From Halothece sp964463655 (GTDB lineage: Bacteria > Cyanobacteriota > Cyanobacteriia > Cyanobacteriales > Rubidibacteraceae), in the NCBI GenBank assembly GCA_964463655.1, contig CAYXDG010000005.1:9140-73139 (forward strand): 64,000 nt of DNA. The letters run 5' to 3'. The translations under genes and the position numbers were made by a program. The notes beneath the pieces are model-generated. The model saw nothing but the letters and a program-made list of their open reading frames with translations. It was not told the origin of the DNA and ran no database searches. Below, one piece after another: positions 8,336 through 17,207 of this stretch (its first letter is position 1; every line of letters begins with the position of its first letter).

Positions 8336-9259
8336 ATGGCTTTTTCTCAAGTGACAGTGCAAGTTCCAGCGACAACCGCCAACCTTGGGCCCGGGTTTGA
8401 TTGTTTGGGGGTCGCGTTAACCCTCACCAATCAGTTTCGGTTCACATTGGTGAAAACGGGAACTAACCCAGAAATTATCGTTCAGGGAGAGGAAGCACAA
8501 CGGGTAAGTACCCAAACCGATAATTTAATTTACCGCGCTTTTGCCAGCTTTTACGAGCAGTTTGGACAAGCTCCGCCATCGGTTAAAATTGAGATTAACC
8601 TTGGCGTTCCTCTCTCACGGGGGTTAGGGAGTTCAGCAACAGCGATTGTCGGTGGATTATTAGCTGCGAATGTCTTAGCAGGGAATCCTCTAGAAGAGCA
8701 AGAGGTCTTACAAAAAGCGATCGCGATCGAAGGACATCCTGATAATATTGTCCCAGCTTTTCTCGGCGGGTGTCGTCTAGCAATTCCTACTGATCACAAT
8801 TGGGAAATCTGTCCCATCCCTTGGTCAGAGTCTTTAATTCCTGTGGTGGCGATTCCTGATTTTGAACTTTCTACCCAACAAGCGCGATCGGTGTTACCTT
8901 TACAGGTGAGTCGCAATGTTGCTATTTTTAATCTTGCTCACTTTGGTTTACTCTTACGCGCTCTTGAAACAGGACGAGGAGACTGGTTACGCCTAGGAAT
9001 GCAAGACCAACTCCATCAACCTTACCGTCAGCAACTGATTCCGGGTTATCAAGCTGTGCAAGCAGCGGCTCTGAGTGTGGGTGCTTATGGTCTCGTCATT
9101 AGTGGCGCAGGACCGACGCTTCTTGCCCTGACCAGTGTTGGCAATGCCACCACGGTTGCTAGAGAAATGCAAAGCGCCTGGCAAAAAGCAGGGATTAGCT
9201 CCAGAGTGGAAGTGTTAAAAGTGAGTCTCGAAGGTGCAACAATTCAAGTAAATTCCTAA
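8336..9259 (+). CDS. thrB: homoserine kinase
   Basis: A GHMP-family kinase that phosphorylates L-homoserine with ATP, the step before threonine synthase. It has 307 residues. The N-terminal PATTANLGPGFDCLGVAL is typical of ThrB. The ATP-binding GHMP motif PLSRGLGSSATA lies at residues 92-103. The C-terminal GAYGLVISGAGPTLLAL is the conserved third motif. Single gene with an ATG start. Confidence 0.97.
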   Translation: MAFSQVTVQVPATTANLGPGFDCLGVALTLTNQFRFTLVKTGTNPEIIVQGEEAQRVSTQTDNLIYRAFASFYEQFGQAPPSVKIEINLGVPLSRGLGSSATAIVGGLLAANVLAGNPLEEQEVLQKAIAIEGHPDNIVPAFLGGCRLAIPTDHNWEICPIPWSESLIPVVAIPDFELSTQQARSVLPLQVSRNVAIFNLAHFGLLLRALETGRGDWLRLGMQDQLHQPYRQQLIPGYQAVQAAALSVGAYGLVISGAGPTLLALTSVGNATTVAREMQSAWQKAGISSRVEVLKVSLEGATIQVNS

Positions 9260-9703
9260 GCCTTTTGGATATTGATTGACGAAAAGGCCATCAAAAAATA
9301 AAATTTAAACGCGATCGCGTTTCCCTGCGTCAACAAGGGAATATTTCTGGGGCGTTTTGCAAAGAATGCAGCTACTAGGCACTCGTCACCAGTTGGGAAG
9401 TCTTTAACTGGTTGCGCTACGTTGACTCAAGAATCGAGTACCGAGACGATTATACCCCTCGGCGATTGGTTACAATTAGACTTAAATGAATGGGAGTGCG
9501 CGATCGTTTCTCCCAGTTTAAATATTGACGATCTCAGTTGTTTTCAATTAACAGATACCCAAGGGTTACTCCTCAAATTAAAACCCAGTCATTAGCAATT
9601 AACAATTGTGTCTAGGGAAAGATGCAAGTCGAATCAAATCCCTGTAAATTAAACCAATCTGATTTGCTTCAAACAAGCTAAACTAACAGAACAAGGAAAA
9701 TAA
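9260..9703. other. intergenic stretch with a possible decayed ORF
   Basis: 444 bases. On the plus strand an open frame without ATG runs from about 9290 to a TAG at 9593-9595. Its last 50 codons look protein-like (IIPLGDWLQLDLNEWECAIV, then LSCFQLTDTQGLLLKLKPSH), while the front part reads as noise. It may be the remnant or the true 3' part of a small gene with a non-ATG start. I do not recognise the product. One HIP1 octamer is present near 9311. The rest is AT-rich without other signals. Confidence 0.35.
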
Positions 9704-10216
9704 ATGTTGAAGAAAATGGAAGAAAATCAACCTGAATCCCTAGGACAAAGTCCCGCAACCCCGATCGCCTCTGAGAATGAACCCTTTCTCGAAAAGGTGA
9801 AAATAAAAGCCGGTGTTGATGATATCTTTGATGCCAGAGACATTTCTGAGGTGGTTTTTCGCACTATGCGCGACCTGATGACCACAGACGCTGCTGACCG
9901 TGTACTTGAAGAGTTAAAAGAGGAAAAAGCGATTCGTAGTGATGATCAATCCCTCCAAGATGAAATTTCAGACCTGTGGAGAGATACGAACCCGATTGTT
10001 GCTTTCTTGAGTCGTGTTCGACCTGTGTTAAACATTGATGATGAAACCTTCTTATTCCGTATTCGTCAAGAGGGTGGACTCCAACGGGGAATTGAACCAG
10101 AAGTCGCCATTAACGCTGTCTTTTCCGCAACGAAAGATGAACTCTCTCAAGAGCGCATTCAAGAAATTGCTGAAGCCCTGCCAGGAAAAATTCGTCAACT
10201 TTGGGAAAAAGCATAA
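9704..10216 (+). CDS. DUF2267 domain protein
   Basis: 170 acidic residues. One DUF2267 unit begins near residue 27 (FLEKVKIKAGVDDIFDARDISEVVFRTM). The second helical half contains the pattern LLTT/LMTTDAADRVLEEL and DETFLFRIRQEGG. The fold is helical and soluble, and its function is unknown; neighbours in other genomes often relate to stress. AAGGAAA lies 4 bases before the ATG. A rho-independent terminator follows, so it is a single-gene unit. Confidence 0.85.
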   Translation: MLKKMEENQPESLGQSPATPIASENEPFLEKVKIKAGVDDIFDARDISEVVFRTMRDLMTTDAADRVLEELKEEKAIRSDDQSLQDEISDLWRDTNPIVAFLSRVRPVLNIDDETFLFRIRQEGGLQRGIEPEVAINAVFSATKDELSQERIQEIAEALPGKIRQLWEKA

Positions 10217-10235
10217 TTAATATATCTTAACTTAA

Positions 10236-10274
10236 GGTTGGGGTTGAGCGCTGTTGACCCCGACTTTTTATTTT
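10236..10274 (+). terminator. rho-independent terminator after the DUF2267 gene
   Basis: A 9-pair stem, GTTGGGGTT with GACCCCGAC (two G-U pairs) and a 10-base loop, is followed directly by TTTTTATTTT. It sits 20 bases after the stop codon. Confidence 0.8.
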
Positions 10275-10587
10275 AAATTCTCTTTGCATACCACATTTTT
10301 GCTATTTTGTCCACTTTTTGTGATTTATATCATGCTAGTTGTAACATAACTTCATGTGCATTTCGACCCCCTAATTTTGGCGGGGTTGGGTCAAGGGAAT
10401 AACGAGAGAATAAGGCTTTAAGGGTGCTTTTTTGAAAATTGGCACTATTTCCCATTGTGCTACGAGCATTTTATAACGGGAAAGCATCCTTGTCAAGCGT
10501 GGAAGGTTGAAATCGCGGAAATTCGTTCAATGTTAAGAATTATGATGGCATCATGATTTCAAGGGTAATTGCAAAGGAAAAATGACA
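10275..10587. other. intergenic stretch, nothing recognised
   Basis: Lies between the terminator of the DUF2267 gene and the convergent cobN stop. It holds AT-rich sequence and a small palindrome (ATGATGGCATCAT near 10541). I see no ORF, tRNA or repeat here. Confidence 0.4.
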
Positions 10588-13500
10588 TTATTCATGATTA
10601 ATTGTCTCTACAACTGCTTCTGCTTGGTGAACAATTGCTCTTAATTCATCTAAAGTTTTCTGGGGTGCATTATTCCATATTCCCCGTTGGTTCGCTTCTA
10701 ATAATCTTTCGGCGATGTCTCGCAGCGCCCAAGGGTTTTTATCTTCTAAAAACTTCTGGACAGTTTCATCCAATAAATACGCATTCGCCACGCCTTCATA
10801 CATATAATCTTCTACACATTGCGCGGTGGCATCATAAGCGAATAAATAATCGACGGTTGCTGAGATTTCAAAAGCCCCTTTATAGCCATGACGCATCACT
10901 CCTGCCAGCCATTTTGGGTTAATAACACGCGATCGATAAACGCGAGCAATCTCTTCTTTTAATTGTCTGACCTTTGGCTTTTCCATAACAGAATTATCCC
11001 CAAAATAGGTCTGAGGATTTTTCCCCGTTACAGAACGAACAGCAACTGTTAATCCCCCTTGGAATTGGTAATAGTCATCGGAGTCTAATAAATCGTGTTC
11101 ACGGTTGTCTTGGTTATGGAGAACAACCTGTAAGTTTTCCAAGCGTTTTTTAAAGGCTTCTGGTGCTGCTTTTCCGATTCCTTTTTGGGTGTAAGCGTAG
11201 CTACTCCAGTTGATATAAGCACGGGCTAAATCCTCATCGGTTTCCCAATTTTGCGATTCAATTAATCCTTGTAATCCTGCACCGTAAGCGCCTGGTTTTG
11301 AGCCAAAGATGCGATCGCGCGATCGCGCGGTTGCTTCCTCCAAAGTTAATCCTTTTTCTTGCCAGTATTTCGTTTCGGTTTGCACTTGTTTGGCGAGGGG
11401 ATTGTCTTCAGGACTTTCGCTTAATTTCGAGACCGCTTCTGTTACTTGGTTAAACAAGTCTAGCAAGTTGGGAAACCCATCTCTAAAAAATCCAGAGATG
11501 CGTAAGGTAACATCAACGCGAGGACGTTCTAAGACAGACAAAGGAATAATTTCAAAGTCAACAACTCGTCGGGAAATGCCATCCCAAATCGGTTTTACTC
11601 CCATCAAAGCAAATGCCTGTGCGATATCGTCTCCTCCTGTTCTCATGGTAGAAGTTCCCCAGACAGAAATGGCTAAAGATTGAGGATATTCGCCATTATC
11701 TTGAGTGTATCTTTCGATGAGTGCTTCGGCTGCTTTTTGTCCCACATCCCAAGCGGTTTCTGTGGGAATTCCTCTGATATCAACAGAATAAAAATTACGT
11801 CCTGTGGGTAACACATCAGGTCGTCCTCTGGTTGGCGCACCAGAAGCACCTGGGGGGATATAGTTTCCCTTCAATCCTTTTAGTAAATGTTTGATTTCTT
11901 GAGGAGTGGCTTGGAGGTTTGGGAGGAGAGAGGTTTGGATCCAATTGAGTTCTTTTTGCAGGAGAGAGGGGAGAGAGGAGAAAGGTTTGTTTTCCAGAAT
12001 GTGTCTAGAAATGAGTTCGCTGGCATAAGTTTCTATGACTTCTACTGCATCGCCGATGATCCGACAGTTTGATAATCTTTCTAAGAGAGAATGGTTAATT
12101 TTAGGAAGAGAGAAAGGAAGAGAATAATCATCGGTAAGTGGATCGAAATCGAGATGATAGGATTGGGCGATCGCGCGGGTGATTCCTAAATGATTTATTC
12201 CAGGAGAACGAGCGATAGACAGGATTAAATCTTTCAGTTGTCTTCCTTGGGGACAGCAGCCAAAGATATGTAAGCCATCTCTGATTTGTGCTTCTTTTAA
12301 CTCACAGAGATAGCCATCTGCTACCGTTAGAAACTCACTGATCTGATTACGGTCAAATACATCCATTCCGAAATCTTGATGGAGGTTTTCTGAAGTTACC
12401 AACTCTGTAATTTTATCTGCGATTAAAGGGAGACGAGAAGGGTCAAGGGTTTGTGCTTCATAGTATTCATCAATCAATCCTTCCAACTGTTGCAATCTTC
12501 CATATAATTCTGCACGAGTGAGAGGGGGCGTTAAATGGTCTAAAATGATGCCGTGAGCGCGACGTTTCGCTTGCGATCCTTCTCCTGGGTCGTTGACAAT
12601 GAAGGGATAAAAATGAGGAATAGAACCAAGGGCAATTTCAGGATAACAGGTGTTGCTGAGACTAATACTTTTTCCGGGTAACCATTCTAGGTTGCCATGT
12701 TTTCCCACATGAACCATCGCTTTGGTTTGAAATTGATACCGTAACCAAAAGTAGAAAGCGAGATAGTCGGGAGTGGGTTCTAAATCAGGAGAATGATAGT
12801 TTAAAGTTGGAGCGCGATCGTATCCTCTCGATGGCTGTATTCCCACAAAGATATTTCCTAACTGTATGCCAGAAATCGAGAAAGCATCTGTTTTTACTTC
12901 TCCCCAACGTTCAGTTATTTCTTGTCTGACTTTCTCGGGAAGTTTGGAAAAGTATCTTTGATAACTCTCTCTAGAAAGAGACTGTTTCACTGGACGATAA
13001 GACCATCCTTCTGGATCATTTGTCACGCCTTCTGTTAACCATTGAATTAACTCATCCCCTGTGTCGGGAAGGGAAGAGATAGTATAGCCATCTGCTTGGA
13101 ATGCTTGTAAGATTTCAACACAACTTTGAGGGGTATCTAACCCGACACCATTGGCAATTCTCCCGTCTTTGTTGGGATAATTAGCTAGAATGAGAGCGAC
13201 TTTTTTTTCAGAGTTTGGAGTCTGGGAAAGATTGAGCCAATTTTGAGCGAGTTCAACAACAAAGGTCACGCGATCGCGCACTGGTTCATATCCCACAACA
13301 TCTGTTTCTAAATGTTCATTCCATTGCTGAGAAGACTTAAAAGAAATAGCACGAGTAATCACCCGTCCATCTACTTCTGGAAGCGCCACATTCATAGCGA
13401 CATCGCGAGGACTTAATCCTTGCATTCCCTGTTCCCATTGTTCTTTTGTTCCCCCACTTAAAATCACCTGTAGAACAGGAACATTGATTTGTTCCCAAAA

Positions 13501-14310
13501 ACTGCTTTGTTGTTCCTCGCCAAACTTAGTCAGAGAGAAGCTAGTGGTATTTAGAATGAGTTCTACATCCTGACAATGTTCTAAGACTTCTCTTTGGACA
13601 TCTTCCAGACTCAAAGCCGAGACAAAGATGGGAATAGGGGATAAGTTTCTCTGAGATAGTTCCTCACACAGAACATCAATGGGTGCTGTGTTTCCTGCTA
13701 AGTAATGAGCGCGGTAAAATAGAATGACAATCTTTCCTTGACTGGTTTTATTTTTGGGAACAAACGAATAAATCCCTACCCGAGGAACTGATTTTGCTGT
13801 CGGGGGCTGATAGTTTTTCCCACAGCCTATATCTGCAATAAACTGTAAACCATGACGACAGTTTTCTATCCCTCCTTCGATGAAATATTGCCAGAGTTTG
13901 TTCACCGCAGAAAGGGAGACTGTCGAGTGACTGATTAAGGTAGGGTCAGCGCGATCGTCCCCTGGGATAACAAACAGGAATATCCCCTTTTCTTCGGCTA
14001 TTTCTTTAACAACTTCCAAGCCATAAGACCAGTACGCACGTCCCCCTAACAATCGTAAAATAATAATATTTGCTTGACTTAAAACTGTGTCTGCATAAGT
14101 GTCAATGCTTAACTCTTGTTGCAAGTTTAAAAGGTTAGCCACCCGCACTTGGGGAAAGTCAGAGGGAAGCTGAGACACAGCGGTCGCTAATATTTGAACA
14201 TCTGTGTCTGCTGCGGTTAAAAAGATAATTGGTGCAGGAGTTTGTTCAATGAAAACCACCCCTTCTGTTTCGGGATTCCATCCCCCTGGCGTTGCTGCAA
14301 TACGGTGCAT
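10588..14310 (-). CDS. cobN: cobaltochelatase CobN-type subunit
   Basis: A large subunit of a class I tetrapyrrole metal chelatase that inserts cobalt into the corrin ring in cobalamin synthesis. It has 1240 residues. The N-terminus MHRIAATPGGWNPETEGVVF is CobN-like. The middle and end hold CobN/ChlH blocks such as MVHVGKHGNLEWLPGKS, LKGLKGNYIPPGASGAPTRG and VDYLFAYDATAQCVEDYMYE. ChlH (magnesium) is the paralogue to exclude; the length and N-terminus favour CobN. No ATPase subunits are adjacent. In cyanobacteria ChlI/ChlD are thought to serve. A double HIP1 site lies inside the gene near 11309. Confidence 0.9.
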   Translation of the reverse strand: MHRIAATPGGWNPETEGVVFIEQTPAPIIFLTAADTDVQILATAVSQLPSDFPQVRVANLLNLQQELSIDTYADTVLSQANIIILRLLGGRAYWSYGLEVVKEIAEEKGIFLFVIPGDDRADPTLISHSTVSLSAVNKLWQYFIEGGIENCRHGLQFIADIGCGKNYQPPTAKSVPRVGIYSFVPKNKTSQGKIVILFYRAHYLAGNTAPIDVLCEELSQRNLSPIPIFVSALSLEDVQREVLEHCQDVELILNTTSFSLTKFGEEQQSSFWEQINVPVLQVILSGGTKEQWEQGMQGLSPRDVAMNVALPEVDGRVITRAISFKSSQQWNEHLETDVVGYEPVRDRVTFVVELAQNWLNLSQTPNSEKKVALILANYPNKDGRIANGVGLDTPQSCVEILQAFQADGYTISSLPDTGDELIQWLTEGVTNDPEGWSYRPVKQSLSRESYQRYFSKLPEKVRQEITERWGEVKTDAFSISGIQLGNIFVGIQPSRGYDRAPTLNYHSPDLEPTPDYLAFYFWLRYQFQTKAMVHVGKHGNLEWLPGKSISLSNTCYPEIALGSIPHFYPFIVNDPGEGSQAKRRAHGIILDHLTPPLTRAELYGRLQQLEGLIDEYYEAQTLDPSRLPLIADKITELVTSENLHQDFGMDVFDRNQISEFLTVADGYLCELKEAQIRDGLHIFGCCPQGRQLKDLILSIARSPGINHLGITRAIAQSYHLDFDPLTDDYSLPFSLPKINHSLLERLSNCRIIGDAVEVIETYASELISRHILENKPFSSLPSLLQKELNWIQTSLLPNLQATPQEIKHLLKGLKGNYIPPGASGAPTRGRPDVLPTGRNFYSVDIRGIPTETAWDVGQKAAEALIERYTQDNGEYPQSLAISVWGTSTMRTGGDDIAQAFALMGVKPIWDGISRRVVDFEIIPLSVLERPRVDVTLRISGFFRDGFPNLLDLFNQVTEAVSKLSESPEDNPLAKQVQTETKYWQEKGLTLEEATARSRDRIFGSKPGAYGAGLQGLIESQNWETDEDLARAYINWSSYAYTQKGIGKAAPEAFKKRLENLQVVLHNQDNREHDLLDSDDYYQFQGGLTVAVRSVTGKNPQTYFGDNSVMEKPKVRQLKEEIARVYRSRVINPKWLAGVMRHGYKGAFEISATVDYLFAYDATAQCVEDYMYEGVANAYLLDETVQKFLEDKNPWALRDIAERLLEANQRGIWNNAPQKTLDELRAIVHQAEAVVETINHE

Positions 14311-14365
14311 AAATTCTTTTGCTGATTAAATCCTACTCTCAAAAATAATATTTATTAAGACTGGC

Positions 14366-14393
14366 TTGACTCTGTTTAGGAATCTGCTATCTT
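14366..14393 (+). promoter_or_regulatory. candidate gvp promoter
   Basis: TTGACT and TATCTT are separated by 16 bases and point toward gvpA. If used, the gvpA transcript would have a leader of about 360 bases. This is a sequence match only. Confidence 0.4.
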
Positions 14394-14696
14394 ACAAAAA
14401 GGTTGAGCCAGTTAGATGACTATTTAATTTGAGTTGATTGTTGCAGTTTTTAACATTTTTTTCATCTAAACCGTAAATCATTTTGGCTGGTTTGTCAATC
14501 AATTGATTCTCATTTTGTTCAGACTGTACTAAAGAAGGGCGATCGCGTTTTCTCTCAGTTCAGTGTAACTGACAATTCCTACATAGCTTAGAAAAAGTAG
14601 AAAAATAACTGGTTGGTTGCAAAAGACAGAACAATAGGAGATAATGACGAGGAAGTCACAACAGAAAATAAAGTAACCAATTAGTTGTTATTCTAG

Positions 14697-14720
14697 CTTG
14701 ATCACCAATCAAGTTTTTTT
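14697..14720 (+). terminator. terminator-like hairpin in the gvpA leader
   Basis: CTTGAT pairs with ATCAAG across a 5-base loop, and seven T residues follow at once. The stem is weak (six pairs, two of them G-C). It ends 41 bases before the gvpA ATG, so it could attenuate the operon or end a short leader RNA. Confidence 0.4.
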
Positions 14721-14761
14721 CTGGGTGTCTCATGACTCTAAAAATTACCAAGGAGAAAGAA

Positions 14762-14983
14762 ATGGCTGTTGAAAAAACAAACTCTTCTTCCAGCTTAGGA
14801 GAAGTGGTCGATCGCATTTTAGATAAAGGTGTTGTGGTTGATTTATGGGTACGAGTTTCCCTCGTTGGGATTGAATTACTTGCTGTCGAAGCACGGGTTG
14901 TCATTGCATCTGTTGAAACTTATCTCAAATATGCGGAAGCAGTGGGATTAACCGCTGCTGCTGCTGCACCCGCAGAAGCATAG
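14762..14983 (+). CDS. gvpA: gas vesicle structural protein GvpA
   Basis: The small hydrophobic protein that forms the ribs of the gas vesicle wall. The 73 residues are close to the family norm of about 71. The core is nearly canonical (SLGEVVDRILDKGVVVDLWV, then VSLVGIELLAVEARVVIASV and ETYLKYAEAVGL). An in-frame ATG 10 codons upstream was rejected because AAGGAG lies 6 bases before the MAVEK start used here. It is the first gene of the cluster, and only one copy is present, whereas several cyanobacteria carry tandem gvpA copies. Confidence 0.97.
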   Translation: MAVEKTNSSSSLGEVVDRILDKGVVVDLWVRVSLVGIELLAVEARVVIASVETYLKYAEAVGLTAAAAAPAEA

Positions 14984-15012
14984 TTTGTCAATTGATTCTG
15001 ATTAGACAATGG

Positions 15013-15042
15013 GGAAATGCCAAGAAACTATCTTGGGTTTCC
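15013..15042 (+). promoter_or_regulatory. hairpin between gvpA and gvpC
   Basis: GGAAA and CCAAG pair with CTTGG and TTTCC around a 7-base loop, with a small internal bulge. In other cyanobacteria a hairpin at this place lets gvpA message exceed that of the downstream genes. Whether this one does so is inferred. Confidence 0.45.
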
Positions 15043-15079
15043 TCTTACTAAAGTTACTCAATTTCAAAGGGAAGAAAAA

Positions 15080-15724
15080 ATGGCATCTTTAAGGGAAACT
15101 TGGGATCAACAAGCGCAAAAACGTCAACAAGAAATTCGTCAGCGCCAAGGAGAGATTAAAGAAACTCGCGCTCAAATTCAAGAAAGTTTACAGATTCAAC
15201 AGGAAAATCGCTTAGCTGATACAGAACAAATACAAGCAGAATTAAGAGCGTATCGCTCTAGTTTAGCAGAGAATACAGAAGCCTTCCTCAAGTTAACACA
15301 AGATCAAAGAACACAGATGGCGCAAGAATTAAATCAAGGGTTGAGTGAGTTTCGAGAACTGTTAACTCAAGAAACTTTTAATCAGCTACAACAATTAGAA
15401 TTAGAGAGAAAAGAATGCGCGATCGCCCTGCAAGATTATCTCACAGAATTTCATAAAAATCTAGAGATTAGCATGGCAAATTGGCGCAGCGCCACACAAG
15501 CAGAACAACAGCAACTAGCTGATCAATTACGAGAAGATTTAAATACCTTCTCTAATAATCTGATCGCAGAAGTGGATGAACTGTTGACCCGTTTACAAAA
15601 CGATCGCGCCATGAACGCACAACAACAGAAAGAAAGTTTGTTAACTTTCCGTCGCCAACTAACTGCTTATGTTTGGGGAGAAAACACTTTAGAAGATAAT
15701 ACCCCATTTGTTGCTGATGTTTAG
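15080..15724 (+). CDS. gvpC: gas vesicle outer-surface protein GvpC
   Basis: A helical protein that clamps across GvpA ribs and stiffens the vesicle. It has 214 residues from an ATG preceded by AAAGGGAAG. An upstream in-frame ATG was rejected because it falls in the gvpA-gvpC hairpin region. The sequence splits into exactly four 33-residue units (residues 44-76, 77-109, 110-142, 143-175). Position 12 is Leu in all four, position 15 is an aromatic (Y/F/F/F) and position 19 is Leu. The tail QQKESLLTFRRQL resembles the known GvpC C-terminus. Overall identity between units is low, but the periodicity is exact. Confidence 0.9.
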   Translation: MASLRETWDQQAQKRQQEIRQRQGEIKETRAQIQESLQIQQENRLADTEQIQAELRAYRSSLAENTEAFLKLTQDQRTQMAQELNQGLSEFRELLTQETFNQLQQLELERKECAIALQDYLTEFHKNLEISMANWRSATQAEQQQLADQLREDLNTFSNNLIAEVDELLTRLQNDRAMNAQQQKESLLTFRRQLTAYVWGENTLEDNTPFVADV

Positions 15725-15737
15725 AACAGTTAATGAA

Positions 15738-15756
15738 CCCCCCTTATTAATGGGGG
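15738..15756 (+). repeat. C/G-tract dyad between gvpC and gvpN
   Basis: CCCCCC, a short AT core and GGGGG form an imperfect palindrome of the CCCCCCTT...AAGGGGGG kind seen in other gaps of this window. It may act as a weak transcript hairpin. Confidence 0.5.
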
Positions 15757-15784
15757 AAATATGACGAATAATTAATTAAAAGAA

Positions 15785-16720
15785 ATGACCACAGTTTTAC
15801 ACGCTCGTCCGAAAGGATTTGTTTCTACCCCTAGCATTGATCGCATTAGTCGTCGTGCTTGGCGCTATCTCCAATCAGGGTTTTCCATTCACTTACGGGG
15901 TCCTGCGGGGACTGGAAAAACAACCCTCGCCATGCACTTAGCTGATTTACTCAATCGTCCGATTATGTTATTGTATGGAGATGATGAATTTAAGAGCACT
16001 GATTTAATCGGGAATAATAAAGGTTACACTCGTAAAAAAATTGTGGATAATTATATCCATAGTGTTCTCAAAGAAGAAGATGAATTACGCCAACAATGGG
16101 TTGATTCTCGCTTAACAATGGCTTGTCGAGAAGGATTTACGCTGGTATATGATGAATTTAATCGATCGCCCCCAGAAGTCAATAATGTGCTACTATCAGC
16201 ATTAGAAGAAAAACTATTAGTGCTTCCTCCTGATAGTCATCGATCAGAATATGTGCGAGTGAGTCCGAACTTTCGGGCAATTTTTACCTCAAATCCTGAA
16301 GAATATTGGGGAGTTCATGGAACACAAGACGCACTGCTCGATCGCGTCATTACGATTAATCTTCCCGAACCAGACTTACAAACACAACTCGCAATTGTTA
16401 TGAAAAAAGTGGGAATTAATTCTCAAGATGGGGAAGTCATTGTTAACCTAGTTCGTAGTTTTCGCGATCGCGCTGGGACTGAAAATTCTTCTGGGTTACG
16501 CGCTTGTATTATGATTGCACAGATTTGTCATCAACATGAAATTCCTGTTCAAAATACCGATCCAGACTTTCAAGATATCTGTTATGATATTTTGTGTTCC
16601 CGATGTTCCCTTTCTCCTCAAGATTCTAGCGTCATTTTAGAAACCTTATTTCAAGAAGACGAGCTAGAATTATTTGTCGAAGACGAAGCAAATCCTGTAC
16701 CATCAGTGGTGATGGAATAA
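15785..16720 (+). CDS. gvpN: gas vesicle AAA+ ATPase GvpN
   Basis: A MoxR-type AAA+ ATPase needed for vesicle assembly or enlargement. It has 311 residues. The Walker A motif GPAGTGKT lies at residues 39-46 and the Walker B TLVYDEF at 119-125. The sensor region FRAIFTSNPEEYWGVHGTQD and arginine finger region ALLDRVITI follow. An acidic tail (EDELELFVEDEANP) extends past the core. The gene sits 60 bases after gvpC. Confidence 0.95.
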   Translation: MTTVLHARPKGFVSTPSIDRISRRAWRYLQSGFSIHLRGPAGTGKTTLAMHLADLLNRPIMLLYGDDEFKSTDLIGNNKGYTRKKIVDNYIHSVLKEEDELRQQWVDSRLTMACREGFTLVYDEFNRSPPEVNNVLLSALEEKLLVLPPDSHRSEYVRVSPNFRAIFTSNPEEYWGVHGTQDALLDRVITINLPEPDLQTQLAIVMKKVGINSQDGEVIVNLVRSFRDRAGTENSSGLRACIMIAQICHQHEIPVQNTDPDFQDICYDILCSRCSLSPQDSSVILETLFQEDELELFVEDEANPVPSVVME

Positions 16721-16814
16721 TTGAAAAACGCAACTGTCATTAATCAAAATTTTAGGAATCTTCCTCCAATGATTAATTCTCCTAAACTGTCGCTCATCTT
16801 GCAACCAAAAACTT

Positions 16815-17207
16815 GTGGTTAGTCCGAACACCAATCAACCCAAATCTTCTCAATCAAAAGCGATCGCAAACAGTACACAATCTTCGACTCTTGCGGATAT
16901 TCTCGAACGAGTTTTAGATAAAGGGATTGTCATCGCGGGAGATATTAGCGTCTCTGTGGGGTCAACTGAACTTTTAACCATTCGCATTCGACTGTTAATT
17001 TCCTCTGTGGATAAAGCCAAAGAAATTGGGATTAACTGGTGGGAAAGCGATCCCTATCTTTCCAGTCAGGCTAACACTTTAAGACAAGAAAATCAAGCCT
17101 TACAATCTCGATTAGAAAACATGGAAGCAGAGTTACGTCGTTTAAGGGGAGAAACAGATCTCGAACAATCCTTTCTTCAACAATCAGAAGAGGAGACTCA
17201 ATCATGA
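16815..17207 (+). CDS. gvpJ: gas vesicle protein GvpJ (GvpA-like minor protein)
   Basis: 130 residues. A GvpA-like core at about 24-70 (LADILERVLDKGIVIAGDIS, then VGSTELLTIRIRLLISSV) is followed by IGINWWESDPYL and an acidic coiled coil (about 85-120). This layout fits GvpJ, a GvpA paralogue thought to cap or nucleate vesicles. The start is a GTG with no clear ribosome site; no in-frame ATG exists before the core. The stop overlaps the next start as ATGA, which suggests translational coupling. Confidence 0.88.
   Translation: MVSPNTNQPKSSQSKAIANSTQSSTLADILERVLDKGIVIAGDISVSVGSTELLTIRIRLLISSVDKAKEIGINWWESDPYLSSQANTLRQENQALQSRLENMEAELRRLRGETDLEQSFLQQSEEETQS

Larger units (their letters stand above)
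14311..14761 (+). promoter_or_regulatory. long leader and control region of the gas vesicle cluster
   Basis: 451 bases between the divergent cobN and gvpA starts. It holds a promoter-like TTGACT / TATCTT pair, a small intrinsic-terminator-like hairpin just before gvpA, and a TTTGTCAATCAATTGATTCT segment near 14490 that is echoed just after gvpA (TTTGTCAATTGATTCT). A cobalamin riboswitch for cobN was sought and not seen. Confidence 0.5.

Noticed and set aside
11309..11683. 124-residue plus-strand ORF inside cobN
   Set aside because: Shadow frame opposite conserved CobN sequence; composition is Ser/Thr/Lys-rich without any domain.
14311..14700. Cobalamin riboswitch upstream of cobN
   Set aside because: The conserved B12-box elements were sought on the minus strand and not found.
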